Below, piece after piece: positions 34,509 through 44,048 of a stretch of DNA of 64,000 nt. The stretch comes from Vibrio sp. HB236076 (GTDB lineage: Bacteria > Pseudomonadota > Gammaproteobacteria > Enterobacterales > Vibrionaceae). A program made the position numbers and the translations under genes. The stretch spans positions 310,001-374,000 of the forward strand of contig NZ_CP162602.1 in assembly GCF_040957575.1 (NCBI RefSeq), given 5' to 3'. Position 1 is the first letter of the stretch. The number at the start of each line of letters is the position of its first letter. The notes under the pieces were generated by a model, which saw nothing but the letters and a program-made list of their open reading frames with translations, did not search any database and was not told the origin of the DNA.

Positions 34509-35690
34509 ATGAGCGCGATAACAATGGCGATTGGCGCGACGTTATTGGCTTTGGTGGTCATTATTATCTGGCTGATTTCTATGGTGTTACGTCGTCAACG
34601 ATTAGAGGCTGAACGCAAAAAGCAGGCCGCGGCTTATCGAAATGCCATGTTAAAAGCCAAAGAGCAAGAAAAGAAAGATCGCCAGTTTAAAGCGGAGTCT
34701 GGCCACGTTCCAACCATGTTGTTTCTGGCCAAAGAGTCAGAAAGAAATAATGTTAAACAAGCCCTCTATTGGTACGAGCAAGCGGCGTTAAAAGACAACG
34801 AAATGGGCATGTATGGATTTATTCGCTTAAGTCAAAAGTTTAACGATGACATTGTTTTAAAAGAAAAGGCTAACTTCTGGCGCTATGCGGTTGCCGGTCT
34901 GCATCAAGGAGATATTGACTCTCTGTTTAAAGCAGGTAAGGCGTATATCGAGGGCAAAGGCATAGAAAAAAACTCGACGAAAGGACTGAGTTTTATCCAT
35001 CGCGCGGCCGAAAAAGGGTCTTTGGATGCAATGTTGTATCTGGCCGATGAGTATAAAGAGCAAGAGGGGGAAGGCGAATCGGCTTTATCTTGGTATCAAA
35101 AAGCCAGTCTGTTAAACAGCGCGCAAGCCATGGTCGGTTTGGGTGATTGTTATATTCACGGGATAGGTACTGCGCCGAGTAAAATTAAAGGTGCCTATTG
35201 GTTTGAAAGGGCGGCAGAGCAAGGTTACCCAGCGGCCATGTATCACGCAGGGATGGCATGGTATGGAAGTGGGCCTGTCGGTAATGCTTTGGCTTATGTC
35301 TGGCTTTATCTCGCGTGCCATTTTGGTTATGAAAAAGCGCGCTCATCACGAGATAAGGTGGCAACAACCATAGGGGTTGATACCGTTGTAGGTTTACAAG
35401 CGATTGCGAATCCTCTGATTAACAAAATCAATTCAGGCCATGTTGGCAAACATACCATCATCAAAGCACTCAACAAGGTGTATTCACGACCTAGTTATTT
35501 TCCTTCCGAGCAATCCGTTGAGTCAGACCAATATGACGGATCAGAGAATGCACAAGCCCCATTGAACAATGAGCACAAAGAGAACCCGCAGGAAGAAAAA
35601 GCCTTGAATGATGATAACGCTGGAGCAGAAGCGCGCGCGGAGGATGGCAATCAGGACAATACTTTAGATTTTTCAAAACCTTTTCAGTAA
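34509..35690 (+). CDS. Sel1-repeat protein with N-terminal membrane anchor
   Basis: A 393-residue protein with one membrane segment (about 5-27) and a long coiled, basic stretch. Sel1-like repeats (about 70-270) follow, for example GKAYIEGKGIEKNSTKGLSFIHRAAEKG, LGDCYIHGIGTAPSKIKGAYWFERAAEQGYPAAMYHAGMAWYG. The tail after residue 330 is acidic and low in complexity. Such repeats mediate protein-protein contacts; the partner is unknown. The AAAGGA ahead of the ATG is 14 bases away and overlaps a five-codon frame (34495-34512) whose stop overlaps the start, so coupling is possible. Confidence 0.82.
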   Translation: MSAITMAIGATLLALVVIIIWLISMVLRRQRLEAERKKQAAAYRNAMLKAKEQEKKDRQFKAESGHVPTMLFLAKESERNNVKQALYWYEQAALKDNEMGMYGFIRLSQKFNDDIVLKEKANFWRYAVAGLHQGDIDSLFKAGKAYIEGKGIEKNSTKGLSFIHRAAEKGSLDAMLYLADEYKEQEGEGESALSWYQKASLLNSAQAMVGLGDCYIHGIGTAPSKIKGAYWFERAAEQGYPAAMYHAGMAWYGSGPVGNALAYVWLYLACHFGYEKARSSRDKVATTIGVDTVVGLQAIANPLINKINSGHVGKHTIIKALNKVYSRPSYFPSEQSVESDQYDGSENAQAPLNNEHKENPQEEKALNDDNAGAEARAEDGNQDNTLDFSKPFQ

Positions 35691-35717
35691 GTGCAATATC
35701 CGTTTTGGCTGTGGGTA

Positions 35718-35746
35718 AACGCCCCAAAAGATAGGTTTGGGGCGTT
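35718..35746. terminator. bidirectional hairpin between sel1 gene and sstT
   Basis: AACGCCCCAAA (35718-35728) and TTTGGGGCGTT (35736-35746) form an 11-bp stem between convergent genes. T content after the stem is modest on both strands. Confidence 0.75.
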
Positions 35747-35755
35747 GATTTGAGA

Positions 35756-36967
35756 TTAAGCGTCTTGTTTAGATTGGCACGCGGCTGCTGTAAAGACCAC
35801 ATCGGTTGAACTGTTGAGAGCCGTCTCGGCAGAATCTTGGATAACCCCAATGATAAAGCCAACCCCAACGACCTGCATTGCCACATCATTAGAAATGCCA
35901 AACAAGCTGCACGCCAGAGGGATTAATAACAGTGAACCACCGGCAACGCCTGACGCGCCACACGCAGAGACCGCAGAAACGATACTAAGTAACAGAGCTG
36001 TTGCGATATCGATTTCTATGCCCATGGTATGAACGGCTGCCAGGGTCAGTGTGGTGATGGTGATCGCCGCACCGGCCATATTAATCGTTGCGCCGAGCGG
36101 GATTGATACCGAATAGGTGTCTTCATCAAGATTAAGCTTTTCACAAAGCGCCATATTGACAGGGATATTCGCCGCGCTAGAGCGAGTGAAAAATGCCGTG
36201 ACACCACTTTCGCGTAAACACTTAAATACCAAGGGGTAGGGATTGCGCTGTGTTTTCAGCCACACGATAGCAGGGTTGACGATCAAGGCAATAATCAGCA
36301 TAGAGCAGAGCAAAACCGCCAGTAAGTGAGCATAGCTGGCTAAAGCTGAGAAACCTGTCGTGGCCATGGTTGAAGCCACTAAGCCAAAAATACCAAAAGG
36401 AGCTAAGCGGATAATAAATTTTACGATCTGAGAAACGCCATGACTGAAATCATGTAGTAGCGTTTTCGTGGTTTCTCCGGCTTGTCGTAGGACTAAGCCA
36501 AAACCAATTGCCCATGCCAAAATACCGATATAGTTGGCATTAACCAAAGCGCGTACAGGGTTGTCGACCACGTTAAACAAGAGGGTTTTCATGATCTCTG
36601 CAATGCCGCTTGGCGGTGTCGCCCCTTGAGCACTTTCGACCAAGGTTAGCGTAGTAGGGAAGAGAAAACTCATAATAACCGCGACAAAAGCGGCCAAAGC
36701 CGTTCCGACTAAATACAGTAAGACGATAGGGCGCATTTGAGTTTGACTGCCTTGACCTTGCTGAGCAATAGAAGCGACAACGAGTAGAAAAACCAAAATG
36801 GGCGCGACAGCTTTGAGGGCACCGACAAAAAGAGAGCCGAGTAAACCGATGTCTTGAGCGAACCCAGGGGTTGCAATGGAGGCGATAAAGCCAAGTACAA
36901 TACCGGCTAAGATTTGAAGCACTAAGTTGCCATTTAAAAATCGAGCAACGAGAGTGTTTGGTTGCAT
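35756..36967 (-). CDS. sstT: SstT, sodium/serine-threonine symporter
   Basis: Inner-membrane dicarboxylate/amino acid:cation symporter-family protein that imports serine and threonine with sodium. At 403 aa it has the family length (E. coli 414 aa). Diagnostic segments are [46 protein letters not shown] (re-entrant loop) and [24 protein letters not shown] with the conserved NMAGA. A TTG five codons earlier is in frame, but ATG at 36967 has AGGA seven bases ahead and gives the family N-terminus. A long, structured upstream region (to 37389) precedes it. Confidence 0.93.
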   Translation of the reverse strand: MQPNTLVARFLNGNLVLQILAGIVLGFIASIATPGFAQDIGLLGSLFVGALKAVAPILVFLLVVASIAQQGQGSQTQMRPIVLLYLVGTALAAFVAVIMSFLFPTTLTLVESAQGATPPSGIAEIMKTLLFNVVDNPVRALVNANYIGILAWAIGFGLVLRQAGETTKTLLHDFSHGVSQIVKFIIRLAPFGIFGLVASTMATTGFSALASYAHLLAVLLCSMLIIALIVNPAIVWLKTQRNPYPLVFKCLRESGVTAFFTRSSAANIPVNMALCEKLNLDEDTYSVSIPLGATINMAGAAITITTLTLAAVHTMGIEIDIATALLLSIVSAVSACGASGVAGGSLLLIPLACSLFGISNDVAMQVVGVGFIIGVIQDSAETALNSSTDVVFTAAACQSKQDA

Positions 36968-37389
36968 ATTTTGTTCCTGCAATATTTAGGTGATAGTGTG
37001 ACCGTAGTAGTTGATCTCAATGTTATCGGTCAGTGCCTAAAAACGGGCACCGCCAGGCCAAGGTGAATTGGCATTGAAATCGCCACACAAGTTGATTCGC
37101 GACCGATTTTCACGTCCTGATGTTTTCTTTCACTCACTATGATTCCTTCATAGTGAACTTAAGTGATACGCCAGGTTGAAAAAGTCGGTTTTTCCGTGCG
37201 AAAAACACAAGGTGGTTGTGACCGCCTCAGCTCGTGAAGAACTGAGGGGTCATATACTAACTTGGTATTATTTTGTGTCTAGTTTTTGTTGATATTTAGC
37301 AGCTTTGTTTGCTCTAAATCATTTGTTTAGGACGTTTATGCAGAAAATAGGCAAACATAAAGCGTTTGTGTTTGCCTTGTAGAGGAGAG
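36968..37389 (-). promoter_or_regulatory. 422-bp upstream region of sstT, possibly a structured leader
   Basis: No gene is seen. A TCACTATG/CATAGTGA hairpin lies at 37134-37156. On the sstT sense strand its loop holds AAGGA, and a four-codon frame ATG-AAG-GAA-TCA-TAG spans it. Nearer the gene, GGTGCC-cgttttttA-GGCAC (about 37034-37054) forms a further stem with a T run in the loop. A riboswitch class is not recognised. The terminator of the upstream popT gene occupies 37349-37377. Confidence 0.4.
37349..37377 (-). terminator. terminator of popT
   Basis: On the minus strand AGGCAAACA and TGTTTGCCT form a 9-bp stem with an 11-base loop, followed by ATTTTC, 12 bp after the popT stop codon. Confidence 0.75.
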
Positions 37390-38301
37390 TTAAGCGCGGG
37401 TTTTTCTTTCTAATACCAAAACCAGAGCAATAGCAAGCGCAGCCATGACTACCGCCATCAACACTTGCGGGTCTTGGTGAAGTGTTTGTTCAAATTGCCA
37501 AGGCGATAAGTTGTGCTCTTGGTTAGGCACCTTCTCACCGTGTGAATTGATTCGCCAGGTCAGGGTTTCCTTCCAAGGCCAAATCTTAGGTAATGTACCG
37601 ATCATGAGCCCGGTTAAGGTCATCATTGTGGCATGGCGATATTGCCTTAACAGCCAAGATAACAAATGTGAAAAACACAACAAGCCGGTAATGCAACCCA
37701 AGATAAAAATGCCAATCACCTCGAACTGCGCGCTTTTAATTGCCGATAAAATCGGAGTGTACATCCCGATTAACAACAATATAAAGCTGCCAGAAATACC
37801 GGGTAGTATCATGGCACAGATTGCTATCATACCGGCGAAGAAAACCGTCATTAAATTAAAAGATAAATCGATCGGGTTTTGTACGGTAATAAAATAGGCA
37901 AAAGCCACAGCCACAGACAGTAACACAAAATGATGAAATCGCTTTTTATCAACTTGAGTGAGCATGTGATAAACCGACACCAAAATTAAGCCAAAAAAGA
38001 ATGACCAAGTGGGGATTGGATGGTGGCTAAGGAGCCAAGAGATGCCTTTGGCTAAGGTGGCAATGCTGAACAATATGCCAGAAAACAAAGCGACCAGAAA
38101 CGTCCCGTTGATGTTCTGCCACAGCGCGGAAAATCCCTGTTGACGATAAAGACGCCACAAAGAGGGGTTAATACGGCGAATACTTTCGAGTAATTTATCG
38201 TATATACCCGTTATAAAAGCAATCGTTCCTCCTGAGACACCAGGTACGACGTCGGCAGCGCCCATAGCAATGCCTTTCAACACGGTTTTGAGTATTGACA
38301 T
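37390..38301 (-). CDS. popT: DUF368 undecaprenyl-phosphate translocase
   Basis: Polytopic inner-membrane protein of the DUF368 (PopT) family, shown in V. cholerae (VCA0040) and Staphylococcus to recycle undecaprenyl phosphate across the membrane for cell-wall synthesis, with importance at alkaline pH. The 303-residue product has about eight hydrophobic segments. The repeated half-motifs KGIAMGAADVVPGVSGGTIAF near the N-terminus and MIAICAMILPGISGSFILLLIG near residue 175-195 are the family signature. The frame opens 17 codons earlier; ATG at 38301 has GGGAT six bases ahead. Symbol given by family only. Confidence 0.88.
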   Translation of the reverse strand: MSILKTVLKGIAMGAADVVPGVSGGTIAFITGIYDKLLESIRRINPSLWRLYRQQGFSALWQNINGTFLVALFSGILFSIATLAKGISWLLSHHPIPTWSFFFGLILVSVYHMLTQVDKKRFHHFVLLSVAVAFAYFITVQNPIDLSFNLMTVFFAGMIAICAMILPGISGSFILLLIGMYTPILSAIKSAQFEVIGIFILGCITGLLCFSHLLSWLLRQYRHATMMTLTGLMIGTLPKIWPWKETLTWRINSHGEKVPNQEHNLSPWQFEQTLHQDPQVLMAVVMAALAIALVLVLERKTRA

Positions 38302-38536
38302 GAAAATCCCATATGTGACTTTTTGACTGATTATACCGAAAGTCGCGCGCAATATAATGGCGATACAGCCCTTGGAATGATTTTTTGCAAAAATATGAAA
38401 ATAGGCTTATATTTGCAAATTGAAATTCGCATAATGCAACGTTTCATTGTAAATTGGAATCAATCACACATTTTTAGTGCATTTATCGATTACTTATGGA
38501 ATATAAAAGTTGGCACACTAAATGCATTAATTAAAT
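38302..38536. other. intergenic region upstream of popT and candidate sRNA
   Basis: No gene is visible. It should hold the popT promoter on the minus strand. On the plus strand TTGGCA (38510-38515), 16 bp, TAAATT (38532-38537) resembles a sigma-70 promoter that would start transcription near 38545, ahead of the candidate small RNA. Confidence 0.45.
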
Positions 38537-38544
38537 TGACCCTA

Positions 38545-38646
38545 ATTAAGCCGAGGGTCACCTAGCCAACTGACGTTGTTAGTGAACGGACTTTGTTCAC
38601 ATCATATAATAGCCAATCGCCTCTTTTTTGCGATTGGCTTTTTTTT
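38545..38646 (+). ncRNA. candidate intergenic small RNA
   Basis: A possible transcript of about 100 nt between popT and malT. TTGGCA-16-TAAATT forms a promoter-like sequence just upstream. TGACCC/GGGTCA pairs at 38537-38560, so its left arm lies at the start point. GTGAAC/GTTCAC pairs at 38582-38600. The end is a near-perfect intrinsic terminator, AGCCAATCGC (38611-38620) with GCGATTGGCT (38630-38639) and a run of eight T. No plus-strand gene lies upstream to need this terminator, although on the minus strand it can also serve malT. The exact 5' end is a guess and no known sRNA family was recognised. Confidence 0.45.
38611..38646. terminator. strong intrinsic terminator (plus strand), also malT end
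   Basis: AGCCAATCGC pairs with GCGATTGGCT (10 bp, loop of nine) and is followed on the plus strand by eight T. On the minus strand it is followed by ATTATATGAT, a weaker terminator 27 bp downstream of the malT stop. Confidence 0.9.
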
Positions 38647-38672
38647 GCCTTCCCATTGCGCTCTCTACGGCA

Positions 38673-41420
38673 CTAATGCATTAAATCCATCAAGGCTTGT
38701 GCTTTTTGTTTCGCTTGCTTGCGACTGCTTATTGCAAGTTTTTGGTATAGGTTGCGAATATGGCTCTTGATTGTGGTGTACGCCACGTCCATCTTGCAGG
38801 CAATTTCTTCGTTGCTCAATCCGAGCCAAATAAAGCCAAGTACTTGCCATTCTCTCGGTGTGAGCGGGCTAGTGCGAATAAATTCAGGCACGTCAGTCTC
38901 GCGATGGAGGAGTTGTTCGACAAAGGCGGGAGCAAATAATGTGGTTTCTGCATTTCGCTCTGAATATTGGCTTTGTTGCATCGCTTTTTGCAGGTACTGC
39001 AAGTGGTGTTTCGGCCAAGGGTGTCGTGCGCCATCGTCTTGCCAATCGTTTAGCAGTTCAAGCAGACGGGATGATTCTAAACAAAAAGCCGTGACGATTC
39101 CGCTTGACTGCACTTTGGGTAAGACTTGACTGAGGACTTCACGGGCTTTGGTTTTCTGTCCATTGTCAACGTATAAGGCGGCCAAGAGAATTTCATTGAG
39201 CTGGCAGTCAAAATTTAGTTGATGGTGATGACAGGTATCGATGAGCTGGTGAGTCAAATGAATCGCTTGTTTGAACTGAGCTTGAAAACGCAGGACACGA
39301 ATGTGATTTCTGCCTTGTAATTGATCAAAGTGGTTGCAGAAGGTATTGGGAAGGGAATGGTTTTTCTGCCAATCGACTAACGCATGCTGGTTGCCTCGCT
39401 CTACCCAATGATAGATCAATGCAGACGATGCTTGAGCAACCCAATCGGGGTGGTATTCACCCGTTGTTAAGGTATCACTGAGCGAATCCCAATCGATGAA
39501 GCAATTTTTTTTAATCGGATCGGCATACATTATCATTGCCATTAACGCTTGACGATAGAGGTCATGTGACGCGGCGTGTTCGCCATCATTTGATGGTTGT
39601 TGCTGGCAGTAAGACATGGCCTCATCGAAGCGTCCCCAGTGCCAAAGCAGCTTGACTCGCAAACGAATGACCATCTCGTGCAAGGAATGGTTGGACAGGT
39701 GATAGTCTTGAACAAATTGAAATAAACGCTCTTGATGCTGATAGGCGTGTTGAGTACGTCCTTGAGCGAGGTAAATTTCATTTTGTTGTATCAAAGACCA
39801 AAGCACTTGTTGATGCCCTTGATGCCGTCTGGCCAATCGTTCACTTTGCTGTGTTAAGGATAATGCCCGGAGTAAATGCCCTTGTACTAAGTTGCTCTCA
39901 CCGAGCACAGAGGTCGCTAGCATTTGGCTGCGATAGTCATCGGCGGGGATGTTATCTAAGGCTTCTTTGGCCAATCGCTTGCCTTTGTCAGCCTGGTGTC
40001 GATTCATGGCAATTTGGGCTAATAACGCACAGTAACGGCCTGATGCCGACCGCGACCAATTGATCTTATTTTGTGTGCAATATTGCTCTGACTCAAGGAG
40101 GCAGCGCTCAACCTGTCCAAATTGGCTGTGCCCTTGATGAACCCAAGCTTGTAAGACGGTAATTTCCGGTTGGGCCAGAATATGCGGGTAAGGAAGTTGA
40201 TTGAGCGCCTGTTCGACCAATACACTTTGACCACTGTTTAACAGTTGCCATCCGTGCTGATTGAGTATCGATTCTAAAATTGTGAGTTCTTGACTTGCCA
40301 ATGCATGCCGTAAAGCGGCGGAGTGGTCTTGTAAATCAAGAAAAGTATCAACGGCTTGCCGATGACTTAATGCCTGTTGTTGTTGACTGAAACGCTGCTT
40401 TCTTAGTTGAGCTAAGCTGCCTTTTAATACGGCCGGCATACCCAGTTGGCCGTCACGAGAACGGCTGAGTAAATGAAAGCGTGTGGTCAATTGCTCAACG
40501 GCGTGCTCGATATTTGTTTCAAAAGGCCAAGCGTGAAGTAAGGCGTTGTTGACGGTATCAAACAGCGACAAGTCGAGTAAGGCAGATTGTAAGTCTAAGG
40601 GCAGCGGTGCAATGACTTCTTCTGTTACGTATTGGTATATCGCCGAGTGAAGAACGCCCTTTTTTGTGTCGGGATCAAGAGAGGGTAAATCTTGAGGGTC
40701 GATGGTGATTGGCTCTGAAGATTGGCACAGCAGTTGAAAACAAGCAGGCCAGCCCGAGGTATAAGCAATGTATGCATCAGCTTGTGTTGCGCTTATGGGT
40801 GCGCTGAGTTGTGCTTCTTCTTCAGTCAGTGCCAGTTGTGTTGCAGTGATTAATGCGTCCTGCTTAGAGAGCACGCGTTTCGCGGTGGCAAAAGGCATTT
40901 TTTGGCGTGAACTGAGGATCAGTGTGATTGAGTACGCCAACGGCTTGAACCACTTCGATAACATCGCGAAAGCATCCGTGCTTGCCACTTCATGGATATC
41001 ATCAATAAACACATACATGCGGCGGGGCTGGTCTTGTAAAATGAGAAGAGCCGTTTCAAGTGCTTGCTCGACGTTGTCTTGGGCTAACCAGTCAAAACAC
41101 CGGGTCATGGGATGTTGGCAGGCGAGAGAGCAGGCTTTTAAAAAATGATAGATCAGGCGCTGAGGATCACTGTCATCGACATCAAGCGTTAACCAACCTT
41201 TGTTGTCAACAGTATTATACCAATGCCGCATCAGTTCGGTTTTGCCAAAGCCGGCTGGCGCCTCGATGAAAATGCACTGGTAATGTCTGTCATGGCGATG
41301 GAGTAGGGTGTCTAAGCGGCGGCGAATAGGCCATTCTTGTGGATACGTGGCGCATTGATTTTTGTGCCGTATCCAGGGTAATTGACCGTGGCTTTTTTTT
41401 ACGCCTTTGCTTTCATTCAT
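38673..41420 (-). CDS. malT: MalT-type LuxR-family transcriptional activator
   Basis: ATP- and maltotriose-dependent activator of maltose/maltodextrin genes (STAND ATPase). The 915-residue product carries Walker A IEAPAGFGKTELMRHW (about 78-93), Walker B MYVFIDDIHE, a long helical superhelix and a C-terminal LuxR helix-turn-helix, LTPREWQVLGFIWLGLSNEEIACKMDVAYTTIKSHIRNLYQKL, close to E. coli MalT. The N-terminus differs from the usual IPSKLxRP motif. The frame opens 46 codons earlier; ATG at 41420 has AAAGGATT four bases ahead. It is divergent from malPQ, its expected targets. Confidence 0.87.
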   Translation of the reverse strand: MNESKGVKKSHGQLPWIRHKNQCATYPQEWPIRRRLDTLLHRHDRHYQCIFIEAPAGFGKTELMRHWYNTVDNKGWLTLDVDDSDPQRLIYHFLKACSLACQHPMTRCFDWLAQDNVEQALETALLILQDQPRRMYVFIDDIHEVASTDAFAMLSKWFKPLAYSITLILSSRQKMPFATAKRVLSKQDALITATQLALTEEEAQLSAPISATQADAYIAYTSGWPACFQLLCQSSEPITIDPQDLPSLDPDTKKGVLHSAIYQYVTEEVIAPLPLDLQSALLDLSLFDTVNNALLHAWPFETNIEHAVEQLTTRFHLLSRSRDGQLGMPAVLKGSLAQLRKQRFSQQQQALSHRQAVDTFLDLQDHSAALRHALASQELTILESILNQHGWQLLNSGQSVLVEQALNQLPYPHILAQPEITVLQAWVHQGHSQFGQVERCLLESEQYCTQNKINWSRSASGRYCALLAQIAMNRHQADKGKRLAKEALDNIPADDYRSQMLATSVLGESNLVQGHLLRALSLTQQSERLARRHQGHQQVLWSLIQQNEIYLAQGRTQHAYQHQERLFQFVQDYHLSNHSLHEMVIRLRVKLLWHWGRFDEAMSYCQQQPSNDGEHAASHDLYRQALMAMIMYADPIKKNCFIDWDSLSDTLTTGEYHPDWVAQASSALIYHWVERGNQHALVDWQKNHSLPNTFCNHFDQLQGRNHIRVLRFQAQFKQAIHLTHQLIDTCHHHQLNFDCQLNEILLAALYVDNGQKTKAREVLSQVLPKVQSSGIVTAFCLESSRLLELLNDWQDDGARHPWPKHHLQYLQKAMQQSQYSERNAETTLFAPAFVEQLLHRETDVPEFIRTSPLTPREWQVLGFIWLGLSNEEIACKMDVAYTTIKSHIRNLYQKLAISSRKQAKQKAQALMDLMH

Positions 41421-41582
41421 TGCCAATCCTTTCACAAAAATATACTCAACTGAACACAGTATAACAGGAATTTTGTCTACGCCTTTTGTCTCAGCCTTAA
41501 AATGAGATGTAGGAGGAGGATGCAGCCAGATGAAAATCGTCTCATAGTAGAGATCCACACTCTACGGAAAGAGAGATTTAAG
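41421..41582. promoter_or_regulatory. divergent malT-malP promoter region with possible MalT boxes
   Basis: GGAGGA occurs twice, overlapping, at 41512-41520, followed by TG. This resembles the core of the MalT box (GGGGA(T/G)GAGG in E. coli), about 65 bp before the malP ATG. GTAGAG/CTCTAC also forms a small inverted repeat in the malP leader, just before the ribosome-binding site. MalT binding is inferred. Confidence 0.35.
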
Positions 41583-44033
41583 ATGACAACCCAAGAAGCT
41601 TCATTTGATCAACAGGCCTTTAAGCAAAGCGTTATTCGCCATTTATCCGCAACCTATGCCACAACGCAAGACAATGCGACGCCCCGCAATTGGTACTTGG
41701 CGATGGGCAGTGCATTGGCCGAACAGACGGTACTGACCATGCTCAATACTGAAACGGATCCGGTTATCACTCAATCGAAGCAGTTAAGCTACCTGTCTCT
41801 TGAATTCTTGATTGGGCGTTTAACGGGTAACAACTTGATTAGTCTGGGCGTTTACCAACAAGTTGAACAAGTGATGAGTGAGCTTGGCCAGCCATTGGTG
41901 GATTTACTTGAAAATGAGCGTGACCCCTCACTGGGCAACGGTGGCCTTGGACGATTGGCCGCGTGTTTTATGGATTCGCTGGCAACGTTAGAGTACCCAA
42001 CCGTAGGCTATGGCCTTCATTATGAGTACGGCTTATTTAAGCAGTCTTTTGAACAAGGGCGACAAAAAGAAGCCCCGGATGCTTGGTGTGGGGTTGAAGG
42101 GTATCCGTGGGAGATCGCCCGCCCAGAAATTGCGCAAAACATAGGCTTTTTTGGTCATGTTGAGGTTTATCAAGAGGCGGGTAAAGAGCGCCGTCGCTGG
42201 GTGCCCGGGATGGAAGTGAAAGCCATGCCTTGGGACATACCTGTGGTGGGGTATCAAAATAACTCGGTTTATCCTTTGCGTTTGTGGGAGTGTCGAGCAG
42301 TTGCGCCTTTTTCGCTGGAAAGTTTCAATAATGGCAACTATTTCGAAGCCCAGCACGCTTTGATTGACGCTGGCAATATCACTAAGGTGCTCTATCCAAA
42401 CGATAACCACCAAAAAGGCAAAACGCTGCGTCTGATGCAGCAATATTTTCACAGTGCGGCCTCGATTCACGACATTTTAAGACGCCACCTTGCCCAAAAT
42501 CGTTCACTGGCATCACTGCCAGAGTTTCACACCGTACAGCTCAATGATACCCACCCAGCCATTGCCATCCCTGAGCTGATGCGTCTTTTTGTCGATCAAT
42601 ACCAATTAGAGTGGGACGAGGCATGGGCGATTTGTAGCAAGACCTTTGCTTATACGAACCATACCTTGTTGCCTGAGGCCCTTGAAACCTGGGATGAAGC
42701 ACTGATTCAGCAACTGCTGCCAAGGCACATGGAAATCATTTACGAAATTAACCACAGATTCTTGATTGAAGTTCGCAAAAAATGGCCTGGTGATGTGGCT
42801 AAGCAACAAAAACTGTCGATTATCCAAGATGGGTTCCATCGCATGGTACGCATGGCTAACTTGTCTGTGGTCGGGTCTTATGCCGTCAACGGCGTAGCAG
42901 AGTTACACTCATCACTGGTAAAAAAAGACTTGTTTCCTGAGTTCGATTTGATGTTTCCTCAGCGCTTGACCAATGTCACCAACGGGATAACACCAAGGCG
43001 CTGGCTTAAATTTTGTAATCCAGCCTTGTCTGCTCTGATTGATAGTCACATCGGTGAAAACTGGCCTAAGCATTTGCAACAACTGCAAGAGTTGACGCCT
43101 CTAGCGGACGACAAAGAATTTCAAAAGTCGTTTATGGACATCAAGCTGGATAATAAAGCCAAATTGGCCGAATGGGTGAAAGCGCATCTCGATGTCGAGA
43201 TTGACCCAAGCGCATTGTTTGATGTTCAAATTAAACGTCTGCACGAGTACAAACGCCAGCACCTGAATTTATTACACATTTTATCGCTGTATTACCGCCT
43301 TAAAAACGATGCCAGTTTTACCATGGCACCAAGAGTGTTTTTCTTTGCCGCGAAAGCGGCGCCAGGGTACCACCTTGCAAAAGAGATTATCTTTGCCATC
43401 AATAAGGTTGCCGAAAAAATTAATAACGACCCACAAGTGTGTGAGCACTTAAAAGTGGTCTTTATACCCGATTATCGCGTCAGTATTGCCGAGTTAATTA
43501 TTCCGGCTGCGGATTTGTCCGAACAAATCTCGACGGCAGGTAAGGAGGCATCAGGGACGGGGAATATGAAACTGTCACTGAATGGCGCCTTAACGATCGG
43601 CACTCTAGATGGGGCGAATGTCGAAATTCAACAAGAAGTGGGTGACGATCACATCTTCATTTTTGGCTTAACGGTGGATGAAGTGTCTGAACTGCGTCAA
43701 CAAGGCTATAACCCCTTTGATTATTACCATAACGATGAATTGTTAAAAGCCTCGATGGACTTGTTATTGGGCGACGAATTTACGCCTGGTGAACCGGGTA
43801 AATTGCGCGCTGTCTATGACAGTTTGCTCGATGGCGGCGATCCCTATTTGTGTTTGGCAGACTTTGCGGCTTATGAAAAAGCACAACGCGAGGTCGATGC
43901 TCTGTACTTGCAACCTGAGCGATGGGCCAAATCGGCTATCTTGAACACGGCAAGAATGGGGAAATTTAGCTCTGATCGCTCTATTCAAGATTACGTTGAA
44001 CGCATTTGGCACTTGGACGTTGCCGCTCGATAA
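41583..44033 (+). CDS. malP: MalP, maltodextrin phosphorylase
   Basis: Cytoplasmic PLP enzyme releasing glucose 1-phosphate from maltodextrins. The 816 aa are close to E. coli MalP (797 aa). Seen are EFLIGRLTGNNLISLG, LGNGGLGRLAACFMDSLATL, VQIKRLHEYKRQHLN, and the PLP-binding Lys near residue 662 in EASGTGNMKLSLNGALTIGTLDGANVE. The frame opens 27 codons earlier, but ATG at 41583 has GAGAGATTTAAG ahead and gives the expected N-terminus. malQ starts 15 bp downstream; the pair is divergent from malT. Confidence 0.96.
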   Translation: MTTQEASFDQQAFKQSVIRHLSATYATTQDNATPRNWYLAMGSALAEQTVLTMLNTETDPVITQSKQLSYLSLEFLIGRLTGNNLISLGVYQQVEQVMSELGQPLVDLLENERDPSLGNGGLGRLAACFMDSLATLEYPTVGYGLHYEYGLFKQSFEQGRQKEAPDAWCGVEGYPWEIARPEIAQNIGFFGHVEVYQEAGKERRRWVPGMEVKAMPWDIPVVGYQNNSVYPLRLWECRAVAPFSLESFNNGNYFEAQHALIDAGNITKVLYPNDNHQKGKTLRLMQQYFHSAASIHDILRRHLAQNRSLASLPEFHTVQLNDTHPAIAIPELMRLFVDQYQLEWDEAWAICSKTFAYTNHTLLPEALETWDEALIQQLLPRHMEIIYEINHRFLIEVRKKWPGDVAKQQKLSIIQDGFHRMVRMANLSVVGSYAVNGVAELHSSLVKKDLFPEFDLMFPQRLTNVTNGITPRRWLKFCNPALSALIDSHIGENWPKHLQQLQELTPLADDKEFQKSFMDIKLDNKAKLAEWVKAHLDVEIDPSALFDVQIKRLHEYKRQHLNLLHILSLYYRLKNDASFTMAPRVFFFAAKAAPGYHLAKEIIFAINKVAEKINNDPQVCEHLKVVFIPDYRVSIAELIIPAADLSEQISTAGKEASGTGNMKLSLNGALTIGTLDGANVEIQQEVGDDHIFIFGLTVDEVSELRQQGYNPFDYYHNDELLKASMDLLLGDEFTPGEPGKLRAVYDSLLDGGDPYLCLADFAAYEKAQREVDALYLQPERWAKSAILNTARMGKFSSDRSIQDYVERIWHLDVAAR

Positions 44034-44048
44034 GCAAGGAGATTGTTG

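Noticed and set aside
34495..34512. Five-codon frame before the sel1 gene as a regulatory leader peptide
   Set aside because: The AAAGGA directly abuts its ATG, so initiation there is doubtful; noted only as possible coupling.
35491..35901. 136-codon minus-strand frame across the sel1 gene end and sstT
   Set aside because: It crosses a hairpin between two well-supported genes and overlaps both in other frames.
38447..38462. TTTCATTGTAAA near 38.45 kb as a further parS2 site
   Set aside because: One half-site is wrong and the spacing is one base short of the consensus.
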